From contig JAGASX010000005.1 in NCBI GenBank assembly GCA_017621525.1, positions 1 to 48,540 of the forward strand: a DNA stretch of 48,540 bases. Direction: 5' to 3'. Source of the DNA: Clostridia bacterium (GTDB taxonomy: Bacteria > Bacillota > Clostridia > Christensenellales > UBA1242). This document shows, piece after piece, positions 15,556-23,254 of the stretch. The translations under genes and the position numbers were made by a program. Each line of letters starts with the position of its first letter. Positions within the stretch are counted from its first letter, which is position 1. The notes below the pieces were generated by a model. The model saw only the letters and a list, made by a program, of their open reading frames with translations, searched no databases and was not told where the DNA came from.

Positions 15556-16371
15556 ATGAAACTAAATTGGTTTCCGGGGCACATGAAAAAAACACTTGCA
15601 GAAATACGCAGTAAACTTGCCAATATTGATGTTGTAATTTATGTGCTTGACAGCCGTGCCCCAATTTCATCAATAAATCCAAGCCTTGACAGACTTTCAC
15701 AAAACAAGCCTGTCCTTTATGTATTCAATAAACTCGACCTTGCCGATGAGGCTCGCGTAAAAGAACTTGCAAAATCCTATCGCGGTGATAAAAAGGATTA
15801 TGTCCTTTTAAACAGCACCATGTCTGGCGCAAGCAAAATAATTCGCCAAAAACTTAACACTCTTGCACAAGAGAAAATTCAAAAATTTGCAAAAAAAGGA
15901 ATAAAAACCATGGTGCGTGCAATTGTTGTAGGCGTGCCAAACTCTGGCAAAAGCACACTTGTAAACAACCTTTGCGGTAAGGCAAAGGCAGTTACAGGCA
16001 ATCGCGCCGGCGTTACAAAAATGACACAATGGGTGTCAATTGGCGATAATATAGAAATTTGCGACACACCGGGCACATTATATCCAAATTTGGAAGAACA
16101 AGAAATTGCAAAAAAATTGCTTTTTATTGGAAGTATAAAAGATGAAGTTGTTGCCGACACCGCAGAACTTGCCGAAGAACTTATAAAACTTCTTGAAAAA
16201 ATCAAACCAAACACCTGTACGGCACGTTATGGCGAAGATTTGTCGCTTGAAGGAATAGCAAAAAAACGAGGCTTCATTGTTGGCGGAGGGGAACTTGACT
16301 TATACCGCACCGCAAACGCCATTATTGATGATTTTAGGAAAGGAAGATTGGGTAAAATCACCCTTGACTGA
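15556..16371 (+). CDS. rbgA: Ribosome biogenesis GTPase RbgA (YlqF)
   Basis: A 271-residue circularly permuted GTPase needed for late 50S assembly. The N-terminal NWFPGHM is diagnostic. G motifs occur in permuted order: G4 NKLDL (about 58-62), G1 GVPNSGKST (about 126-134), G3 DTPGT (about 170-174). Ribosome binding site AAAGGAGGG. A C-terminal ANTAR-like helical domain follows. Confidence 0.96.
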   Translation: MKLNWFPGHMKKTLAEIRSKLANIDVVIYVLDSRAPISSINPSLDRLSQNKPVLYVFNKLDLADEARVKELAKSYRGDKKDYVLLNSTMSGASKIIRQKLNTLAQEKIQKFAKKGIKTMVRAIVVGVPNSGKSTLVNNLCGKAKAVTGNRAGVTKMTQWVSIGDNIEICDTPGTLYPNLEEQEIAKKLLFIGSIKDEVVADTAELAEELIKLLEKIKPNTCTARYGEDLSLEGIAKKRGFIVGGGELDLYRTANAIIDDFRKGRLGKITLD

Positions 16372-16376
16372 TTGTT

Positions 16377-16721
16377 ATGAAAGAATTAAACAGGGCAAAA
16401 GGTAGTGCAGGGGAAATTTTTGCGACCCAGTACCTAACAAAGAAAAAATATGAAATTGTGCAAACAAATTACAGCAACAAAATAGGGGAAATAGACATAA
16501 TTGCAAAAGATGGCAAAACACTTGTTTTTATTGAGGTGAAATCACGTAAAACCCTTAAATTTGGACGCCCATGCGAGGCGGTAGGCGTTTATAAACAAAA
16601 CAAAATTCGCCAAGTTGCAACCCTTTATCTTATGATGAAAAAGATAAAAGACACCCCAATTAGATTTGACGTGATTGAGGTGCTTGACGGCGAAATAAAC
16701 CATATCATCAACGCTTTTTAA
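16377..16721 (+). CDS. yraN: UPF0102/YraN family putative nuclease
   Basis: A 114-residue protein with the restriction-endonuclease-like core GEIDIIAKDGKTLVFIEVKSR (E, D and ExK positions present). Members are linked by context to DNA processing and rRNA/tRNA loci; biochemical role is unsettled. It begins 5 nt after rbgA without a clear ribosome binding site, so translational coupling is likely. Last gene before the repeat-filled gap. Confidence 0.92.
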   Translation: MKELNRAKGSAGEIFATQYLTKKKYEIVQTNYSNKIGEIDIIAKDGKTLVFIEVKSRKTLKFGRPCEAVGVYKQNKIRQVATLYLMMKKIKDTPIRFDVIEVLDGEINHIINAF

Positions 16722-16752
16722 TCTCTCCTCAAAACTCGCCTTTCCTATATAA

Positions 16753-16919
16753 CCTCCCTCTCCGAGGGAGGTGGCAAGGCGTATGCCTTGACGGAAGGAG
16801 TATAGCCTCCCGCGAAACCGCGGGAGGTGCCCCAAAGGGGCGGTGGGTGTCAAGCCTTTCCTTATGTTCTTGCCGTCCCCGCGTGCGGGGAAGGTGGCAC
16901 GAAGTGCCGAAAGGGGCTC
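16753..16919 (+). repeat. Cluster of three two-hairpin GC-rich repeats
   Basis: Three units (16753-16800, 16805-16851, 16875-16919). Each has a first GC-rich hairpin (CCTCCCTC/GAGGGAGG, CCTCCCGCG/CGCGGGAGG, CCCCGC/GCGGGG), a GGTG-type linker, a second short hairpin (AAGGC/GCCTT, GCCCC/GGGGC, GGCAC/GTGCC) and, in two units, a GGAAGGAG/GAAAGGGGCTC-type end. This explains most of the 263-nt gap after yraN. The units resemble REP-like palindromic repeats common in gut Clostridia genomes. Confidence 0.85.
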
Positions 16920-16984
16920 ATAACGAAAAATGCATGAAGTATATAAAAACCACTTCTTGTCAATAATATTGGCAAGGAGAGAAT

Positions 16985-17473
16985 ATGAAAAAACGCCTTT
17001 TGCTTATTCTGTTGATTGTCAGCATTATTATTTTTGGCGGATGTGAAAACGCCACCAATTTACGCACTGCATACTTTTCAGAAATCACCTCTGCGGGAAG
17101 TGAAAATTATGGTGTGCGTGTAAACTTTGCCACCGACAGCAGACTTGAAGGCAAGGGCGTAGATGTGCAAATAAAATTCAGCAAAGTAGGCACAATCACC
17201 ATTTGGCAGGAAAATCAAGATAAAATTGAATACAGAATTGAAGATTATGATGAATGGTATTCACTTGAAAGCATTTTTTCACAGCCAAACCAAGAAACTT
17301 TTGAAAGATATGAAAAGGCAACCGCACGTGCTTATCTTTTCAACAGCCAACAACCCATGGATATAACCATGCGTGCAGTTGCGGGCACAATAGCGGAAAA
17401 TGCCTATCAAACAGGGGAAATATTGCTTGAAAGTATGCCAATTTCAAACCAATTTACACTAAAAATCAAATAA
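16985..17473 (+). CDS. Small lipoprotein of unknown function
   Basis: A 162-residue protein with a lipoprotein signal (MKKR, hydrophobic core, lipobox IFGGC at about residue 20). The mature part looks strand-rich with no family I recognise. Ribosome binding site AAGGAGAG. Monocistronic: repeats precede it, and a terminator overlapping its stop codon follows. Confidence 0.85.
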   Translation: MKKRLLLILLIVSIIIFGGCENATNLRTAYFSEITSAGSENYGVRVNFATDSRLEGKGVDVQIKFSKVGTITIWQENQDKIEYRIEDYDEWYSLESIFSQPNQETFERYEKATARAYLFNSQQPMDITMRAVAGTIAENAYQTGEILLESMPISNQFTLKIK

Positions 17474-17500
17474 AAGCATAAAAACGCTTTTATTTTTTTT
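17468..17500 (+). terminator. Terminator overlapping the lipoprotein stop codon
   Basis: AAATAAAAGC pairs perfectly with GCTTTTATTT, followed by a T-run. The TAA stop lies in the left arm. Confidence 0.88.
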
Positions 17501-17534
17501 GTATTTATAGTAAAATAAAAGCAGAGGTAGTTTT

Positions 17535-18182
17535 ATGCTTAAAGTAAATAATTTGTTTTTAAGATACACAAGAGAGTTCTATGCTCTTTATGATATAAAT
17601 ATAGATGTTGCCGACAATGAAAAAGTTGCATTTGTTGGTCAAGATGAAAGCGGAAAAACCAGCCTGCTTCGCATAATTGCAAAACTTGAAAAACTTACAA
17701 AGGGTGAGGTTTTTGTTCGCGACATTCCACTTGAAAAATTGGATTATAAAACCGACATAAGCGCAGGCTATGTGCCAGCAACGCCTGTGTTTTTAGAGAA
17801 AAAATCTGTTTATGAAAACTTTAAATATATTTTAAAGAATTGGAACTTAACAAGCACAGAAATAGAAAATAAAATAAATGATGTCATCATTGAATATTCG
17901 CTTGAAAAAATTAAAGACACAAAAATAAAAGACTTAACCCTTGAAGAAAAATATGTTCTCTCCCTTATTCGCCTTACTTTCCGAGAACTTGACCTTCTTC
18001 TTGTAGACAACATTTTTGACGGATTAAGCGAGGCAACACAAGAAGTTGTGCTTTCCCTTATCAAAACACTTGCAACCAAAAAAACAACCCTTATTGTTGC
18101 CACATCAAAGGAAGAAATTGCAGATAAACTTTGCAAAAGAAAAATTTATTTCAAATACGGCTCTATTGTAAAAAGTTTATAA
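17535..18182 (+). CDS. Degenerate ABC-type ATPase domain protein
   Basis: A 215-residue protein with the ABC ATPase layout. Walker A GQDESGKT (35-42) is intact. The signature, normally LSGGQ, reads LTLEE (134-138). Walker B is LLLVD, but the catalytic Glu that should follow is Asn159. The switch His region (LIVATSKEE, about 186-194) has Thr at the expected His. ATP binding is plausible, while normal hydrolysis is doubtful. No permease gene is adjacent. The start follows GAGGT. It overlaps a convergent small gene by 6 nt. A regulatory or structural ABC-fold role is inferred. Confidence 0.82.
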   Translation: MLKVNNLFLRYTREFYALYDINIDVADNEKVAFVGQDESGKTSLLRIIAKLEKLTKGEVFVRDIPLEKLDYKTDISAGYVPATPVFLEKKSVYENFKYILKNWNLTSTEIENKINDVIIEYSLEKIKDTKIKDLTLEEKYVLSLIRLTFRELDLLLVDNIFDGLSEATQEVVLSLIKTLATKKTTLIVATSKEEIADKLCKRKIYFKYGSIVKSL

Positions 18183-18434
18183 TAGTATTTCATCATTTGG
18201 CGAAGAAAAGTCCTCTTTTAAAGAGGTCTTTTTTGTTGCCTCCATAACACCGCTTAATGGACTATTTCCTTTGCCAAGCAGAGATAAAAGCATGGGCAGA
18301 AAATTATTTTGCCCACCTTGCATTTGCCCAGAAAATGCCTCTTGCGGATAAATAGGTGTGCCGTTTCCCATGTTTTGTGAAGAATTTTGCCCGCCCATCA
18401 TTTTCATCAAAAGTTCCAATATTGATTTATCCAT
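18177..18434 (-). CDS. Small Gln/Asn/Gly-rich hypothetical protein
   Basis: An 85-residue ORF: a short helix (SILELLMKMM), a low-complexity N/Q/G/M-rich middle, and an acidic end. Not recognised. A weak GGTGA and a TATAAA lie upstream of the ATG, so initiation is unclear. It is kept because it fills the gap cleanly and ends 6 nt inside the convergent neighbour. Confidence 0.5.
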   Translation of the reverse strand: MDKSILELLMKMMGGQNSSQNMGNGTPIYPQEAFSGQMQGGQNNFLPMLLSLLGKGNSPLSGVMEATKKTSLKEDFSSPNDEILL

Positions 18435-18523
18435 AATAATTTATATTCACCAGCAACTTAAAAGTTGTCAATGCAAAATGTCAACTTTGCCCAATATTTT
18501 CATATATTGAAATAGAGGTAAAC

Positions 18524-18787
18524 ATGGCAAAACTTTCACAATTTAAAAATCAAGAAAATAAAGGTCAAAAAATGGCAACCGGACAGGATTTTCAAGAAAA
18601 GTTCAATCAATACAAAGATATGTCAGAGGGGGAACTTAACAGCACGCTTTTTAAGGAAGTCGCCCGCCAAAAAGGGGAAGGTACATTCGATTACAACGCC
18701 CTTGCTGGCATGGTTGAAAGCCTTAAAAATGCACTTCCACCACAAGATTACAACAATATAAAAAGGTTGCTTGAAAGCCTGAAATGA
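18524..18787 (+). CDS. Small soluble hypothetical protein coupled to a protease
   Basis: An 87-residue charged helical protein with no recognised family. GAGGT lies before the ATG. Its stop overlaps the start of the subtilisin-like protease by 4 nt (ATGA), so the two are translated together. A partner or substrate role is only suggested by this coupling. Confidence 0.75.
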   Translation: MAKLSQFKNQENKGQKMATGQDFQEKFNQYKDMSEGELNSTLFKEVARQKGEGTFDYNALAGMVESLKNALPPQDYNNIKRLLESLK

Positions 18788-19929
18788 ACAAAAATAAAAT
18801 AGATTTTCACCTTTACAACATTGTCAGCATGCTTGACGAAGATAAAAAGTGGGAGTGCATAGTGCATGCTAAGGATTTTTTAAACACAAAAAAAATTCTT
18901 TTACATAACAAAATAAAGGTACTTAATGAATATTTATTCATAAACTCCTTTCGCGTTTTGGCTACAAAAAATCAACTTTCACGGCTTTCACGCTTTTCGC
19001 AGGTAAAATATATTTCCTCTCTTGCCAAGGTAACTGCCCAAATGAATGTGGCAAAAAAGATACTTAATGTGGATAATCACCGCCTTACAGGCGAGGGCGT
19101 AACAGTTGCATTTATTGATACCGGAATTGAAAATCACCTTGATTTTTGTATGGGCGAAAAGCGGATAATATTTTTTAAAGACTTTATAAACGATAAACAA
19201 TTTTGTTATGATGACAATGGACATGGCACTTTTGTTGCCGGTGTTTGCTCGGGTAATGGTGCGATGTCTGCCGGCAACTTTTGCGGGATTGCACCTAAAA
19301 CAAAAATAATTTCACTTAAAGCACTAAACAGCAAGGGCGAGGCGTCTGCCGATAAAATTTTGGACGCCATGCAATGGGTGTATGAAAACCATAGAAATTT
19401 TAATATAAAAGTTGTTTGTATGAGTTTTGGAAGTGAACCTCTCGGGTTTAATGACCCTATCATGAAAGGTGCTGAAATTTTGTGGCAAGAGGGTGTTGTG
19501 GTTGTTGCCGCCGCTGGAAATAGTGGCCCTGAATATGCATCAATAAAAAGCCCGGGAGTGTCAAGTAAAATTATCACGGTTGGTGGATTTAATGACAACC
19601 GAATAAACAATACCGAATACAATGAAAATTATTTTGAAATTGCTGATTTTTCTTCACGCGGGCCAGCCTTTCAAAAATACAAGCCAGACCTTGTCGCTCC
19701 GTCAGTGGATATAACTTCTTGCAATCGAGAGGGCGGTTACACCACATTAAGTGGAACGTCTGTTGCCACCCCAATGGTTGCAGGGATAGTTTGCCTTATG
19801 CTTGAAAAATACCCAAAACTTTCACCAATTGAAGTAAAAAGAGGACTTTTATCTTGCTGTAAAAAAATCTGTTTTAATAAAAATTTTGAGGGCTTTGGGT
19901 ACCCTCAAATAGATAAAATTTTAAAATAA
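18784..19929 (+). CDS. Subtilisin-like serine protease (S8)
   Basis: A 381-residue protease with the full triad: Asp112 (FIDTG), His147 (NGHGT), oxyanion Asn246 (AAGNSGP) and Ser326 (SGTSVATPM). Residues 1-85 look like an I9-type prodomain (YLFINSFRVLAT, then VKYISS). There is no signal peptide, so an intracellular AprX/Isp-like enzyme is likely. Expected role: regulated cytoplasmic proteolysis. Coupled to the upstream 87-residue gene. Confidence 0.93.
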   Translation: MNKNKIDFHLYNIVSMLDEDKKWECIVHAKDFLNTKKILLHNKIKVLNEYLFINSFRVLATKNQLSRLSRFSQVKYISSLAKVTAQMNVAKKILNVDNHRLTGEGVTVAFIDTGIENHLDFCMGEKRIIFFKDFINDKQFCYDDNGHGTFVAGVCSGNGAMSAGNFCGIAPKTKIISLKALNSKGEASADKILDAMQWVYENHRNFNIKVVCMSFGSEPLGFNDPIMKGAEILWQEGVVVVAAAGNSGPEYASIKSPGVSSKIITVGGFNDNRINNTEYNENYFEIADFSSRGPAFQKYKPDLVAPSVDITSCNREGGYTTLSGTSVATPMVAGIVCLMLEKYPKLSPIEVKRGLLSCCKKICFNKNFEGFGYPQIDKILK

Positions 19930-19943
19930 AGTAAGTTTATTTT
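19923..19943. terminator. AT-only bidirectional hairpin between S8 protease and murG
   Basis: AAAATAAA-GTAAG-TTTATTTT followed by T-run on the plus strand; both stop codons lie inside the hairpin. The stem has no G:C pair, so it may be weak. Confidence 0.5.
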
Positions 19944-21010
19944 TTAAGTTCAATATCTTTAATAATTTCAACAATTTTCTCACAAGCATCAAAATTTCCA
20001 CTTTTTTCCATGTTTTTTATAAAAATTTTGTCATTTTTTATTAAATTTTCAATTTTTTCAATAAATTTCTCATTTTCAAACTCTTCCTCTTCCAACATTT
20101 CCGCATAACCTAATTTGCAATATAATTTTGCATTTTCAATTTGGTCGCCTCGCGAGCAGGCTTTGGAAAGGGGGATTAAAAACATAGGAATATTAAGTGC
20201 CTTAAATTCATTTATTGCGCCAGACCCAGCACGAGAAATCACAACATCAGCAAGATTTAAAAAGTCGCCCATGTTGTGTGCGTATTCAATTTGAATGTAC
20301 CTTGGTTTTTCAAGCCTTTCAATTTTTCCTTTACCGGTTATATGAATGACATTGTATTTTTTAAGCAAACTGTCAATATTTTCAACAACCTTTTCATTGA
20401 TAAATTTTGCCCCGCTGGAACCTCCCACAACAAGAATATTTTTCTTTTTTCCGTCAAGACTTGCAACAAATGAAAGGTTGTTTTTGTTGCCTTTTAAAAT
20501 CCCTTTGCGAATGGGTTGACCGGTGTAAATGCATTTACCCGATAGGTGAGAAGTTTCTTCAAACGCCACACACATTTTGTTGCAATATCTTAAAATAATT
20601 TTATTTGCAAGCCCCATGGTAAGGTCGCTTTCATGGCTTACAACAGGTATGTTAAGTTTGCGTCCTGCAACCACAACCGGCAAGGCAACAAAACCGCCTT
20701 TAGAGAAAATTGCAACAGGGTTTATTTCACGCAAAATCTTTTTTGCCATTTTCACAGATTTTAAAAATTTGTAAGGAATAAGCAAATTTTTTGCAGTCAA
20801 TTTTCGCTGTAATTTTACCGCTTCAATTTGATGAAATGTTATGCCCGTTTCTTTTTGGACAATTTCTTTTTCCATGCCACTCCCGCCAATGTAGTGCACT
20901 TCATATTCCCTGCCCAAATGCTCTCTAACTGCAAGTGCAGGGTACACGTGCCCGGCGGTGCCACCGCCTGTTAAAACAATTCTTTTTTTGTTGATAAGCA
21001 AATCTTTCAT
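19937..21010 (-). CDS. murG: UDP-GlcNAc transferase MurG (lipid II synthesis)
   Basis: A 357-residue GT-B glycosyltransferase that adds GlcNAc to lipid I on the inner membrane face. GGGTAGHVYPALA (about 15-27), SKGGF, SHESD and the C-domain SRAGSGAINE are family motifs. Ribosome binding site GAGG. It stands alone, outside a dcw cluster, divergent from gyrB. Confidence 0.96.
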   Translation of the reverse strand: MKDLLINKKRIVLTGGGTAGHVYPALAVREHLGREYEVHYIGGSGMEKEIVQKETGITFHQIEAVKLQRKLTAKNLLIPYKFLKSVKMAKKILREINPVAIFSKGGFVALPVVVAGRKLNIPVVSHESDLTMGLANKIILRYCNKMCVAFEETSHLSGKCIYTGQPIRKGILKGNKNNLSFVASLDGKKKNILVVGGSSGAKFINEKVVENIDSLLKKYNVIHITGKGKIERLEKPRYIQIEYAHNMGDFLNLADVVISRAGSGAINEFKALNIPMFLIPLSKACSRGDQIENAKLYCKLGYAEMLEEEEFENEKFIEKIENLIKNDKIFIKNMEKSGNFDACEKIVEIIKDIELKK

Positions 21011-21126
21011 AAAAACCTCATTGCCATATTATATGCAGTTTTTCTTAATTTAATATATTTGCAATAACGAATAAATATACAAACCTATGTATAATTATAA
21101 TTCGCGAAAAAGCCCCCAATTTTATT

Positions 21127-21155
21127 TTGTTTAAATTGGCAAAATATGGTATAAT
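21127..21155 (+). promoter_or_regulatory. gyrB promoter with flanking inverted repeat
   Basis: TTGTTT (21127-21132), a 17-nt spacer and an extended -10 TGG-TATAAT (21150-21155). CCAATTT (21116-21122) and AAATTGG (21133-21139) form an inverted repeat around the -35 box. Confidence 0.7.
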
Positions 21156-21187
21156 AACAAAAACATAACTTACGATAAGGAGATTTC

Positions 21188-23140
21188 ATGACAAAAAAGA
21201 ATTATGACGCAAAAGACATTGTTGTACTTGAAGGACTTGACGCGGTAAGACTTCGCCCGGGTATGTATATAGGCACAACAGGCTCAAAAGGTATGCACCA
21301 CATTTTGTGGGAAATTGTGGACAACGCAATTGATGAAATTTCAAATGGTTTTGGCGACACAATAACAATCACACTTAATAAAGACGGCTCTGCAACTGTT
21401 GAAGACAACGGCAGAGGTATCCCTGTTGACCAGCACCCAACCCTTCATAAATCAGGTGTTGAGGTTGTGTACACAACCCTTCACGCGGGCGGAAAATTTA
21501 ATACAGAAAACTACAAATTTTCTGGTGGACTTCACGGCGTGGGTGCATCAGTTACAAACGCTCTTTCAAAGTTTTGTAATGTTACAGTATATAAAAACGG
21601 CAAAGAATATTTTATTGGTTTTCACTCTTACACAGATGAGAATGGCAAAACGCACAGCGGTGTACCGGTAGAGCCTCTTAAAATGGTTGGCAAAACAAAC
21701 AAAAGCGGTACAAAGGTTACATTTTTGCCAGATAGCGAAATGTTTGGCAACATTAAATTTAATTTTGAAACAATTTGCAATCGTGCTCGTGAACTTGCAT
21801 TTTTAAATAAGGGCTTAAAAATTGCACTTAAAGATGACAATACAGATAGAGAAGAATTTTTCCATTATGAGGGCGGAATAAGCGACTATGCTGAATATCT
21901 TGTAGAGGGCAAAAGTAAACTTTTTTCAAAACCAATTTACTTTCATGCAGAAGATAAAAATTTTGACCTTGAAGTTGCAATCATTTATACAGACAGTTAC
22001 ACAGAAAACTGCTTTTCATTTGTAAACAACATTCCAACGGTTGAGGGGGGCACGCATGAAACAGGTTTTAAAACTGCCTACACCAAGGTACTAAACGACT
22101 ATGCCCGTTCCAACAACTTTTTAAAGGAAAAAGAGGCAAACTTTTTGGGAGAGGACTTCCGCGAGGGTATAACAGTTGTTTTAAATGTAAAAATGAACAA
22201 TGTTCAATTTGAAGGACAAACCAAAACAAAACTTGGCAATCCAGAGGCGAAAACCCTTGTTGAAAATCTTTCCGCACAAGAACTTGCACTTATTTTTGCA
22301 AATAAGAAAAATTCAGGTGTTGCAGAAATTATAATGGGCAAGGCAAAAGGTGCTGCCAAGGTAAGAGAGGCTGCCAAAAAAGCAAAGGAACTTACACGCG
22401 CAAAAAACTCGGCAGAAAACTTCAACCTTGTTGGAAAACTTGCCGCCGCAACCAGCCGAAAAAGTGAAGAATGTGAACTTTTTATTGTAGAGGGCGATTC
22501 TGCGGGTGGCTCTGCAAAACAGGGCAGAAACAGAAAATTTCAAGCAATTTTGCCGCTTAGAGGTAAACCGCTAAACGCTGAGAAAAAGCGTATCGACCAA
22601 GTGCTTGCAAATGAAGAAATCCGCACAATTATTTCTGCACTTAACACAGGCATTGGCGAGGATATAGACCTTTCTTCACTTCGCTATCATAAAGTTATCA
22701 TTTTAAGCGATGCCGACCAAGACGGTGCACATATTCGTGCAATTCTTCTTACATTCTTTTTTAGATATATGAGAGAACTTATCAACGCTGGCCATGTTTA
22801 TATTGGCTTGCCACCTCTTTATAAGGTTTACAAAAAAGATTATGAGGAGTATGTTTACAGCGATGCAGAACTGCCAGACGCAATTGCTCGTGCAGGCAGA
22901 GGATATAATTTGCAACGCTATAAAGGTCTTGGTGAAATGAATCCAGACCAACTTAAAGATACAACAATGGACCCAGCAAAACGCAACCTTATTCAAGTTA
23001 CAATCGAAGATGCTGCTGCCGCTGAAAAAATGGTGTCAACACTTATGGGTGATGATATTGAGGCAAGAAAACGCTATATCAACGAGCACGCAAACTTCGA
23101 CAGAGAAGATTACTTTATGAAAAACTATAAAAGGGTGTAA
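21188..23140 (+). CDS. gyrB: Type II topoisomerase ATPase subunit, GyrB-type
   Basis: A 650-residue type IIA subunit B. The GHKL ATPase shows EIVDNAIDE, DNGRGIPVD and GGLHGVGASVTNALS. The TOPRIM part has FIVEGDSAGGSA, PLRGKPLN and DADQDGAHIR, and the end has YKGLGEMN. Length fits Gram-positive GyrB or ParE. Some stretches (YTTLHAGGKF, IGLPPLYKV) read as ParE-like, so the gyrase/topo IV split is not certain. AAGGAG before ATG. Followed by the A subunit after a 114-nt gap. Confidence 0.9.
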   Translation: MTKKNYDAKDIVVLEGLDAVRLRPGMYIGTTGSKGMHHILWEIVDNAIDEISNGFGDTITITLNKDGSATVEDNGRGIPVDQHPTLHKSGVEVVYTTLHAGGKFNTENYKFSGGLHGVGASVTNALSKFCNVTVYKNGKEYFIGFHSYTDENGKTHSGVPVEPLKMVGKTNKSGTKVTFLPDSEMFGNIKFNFETICNRARELAFLNKGLKIALKDDNTDREEFFHYEGGISDYAEYLVEGKSKLFSKPIYFHAEDKNFDLEVAIIYTDSYTENCFSFVNNIPTVEGGTHETGFKTAYTKVLNDYARSNNFLKEKEANFLGEDFREGITVVLNVKMNNVQFEGQTKTKLGNPEAKTLVENLSAQELALIFANKKNSGVAEIIMGKAKGAAKVREAAKKAKELTRAKNSAENFNLVGKLAAATSRKSEECELFIVEGDSAGGSAKQGRNRKFQAILPLRGKPLNAEKKRIDQVLANEEIRTIISALNTGIGEDIDLSSLRYHKVIILSDADQDGAHIRAILLTFFFRYMRELINAGHVYIGLPPLYKVYKKDYEEYVYSDAELPDAIARAGRGYNLQRYKGLGEMNPDQLKDTTMDPAKRNLIQVTIEDAAAAEKMVSTLMGDDIEARKRYINEHANFDREDYFMKNYKRV

Positions 23141-23151
23141 CCAAAAGTGTC

Positions 23152-23187
23152 GCACCCGCGCCGACCTTCGACCGGCACGGACGCTCC
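23152..23187 (+). repeat. Hairpin family copy 1 (GCACC-stem-loop-GACGCT)
   Basis: GCACC, stem CGCGCCG, loop ACCTTCGAC, stem CGGCACG, GACGCT. It lies 11 nt after the gyrB stop. The stem has one C:A mismatch. The same frame recurs at 27942 and 31888 with different stems. Confidence 0.75.
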
Positions 23188-23254
23188 ACTTAAAATCTCA
23201 CATCACACAGGTACATGACTTAAAAAAGGTTAAACAGACAATTTAGGAGAAAAT

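Noticed and set aside
16753-16919. Possible CRISPR array
   Set aside because: Units differ in sequence, have no constant repeat and spacer lengths, and no cas genes are present.
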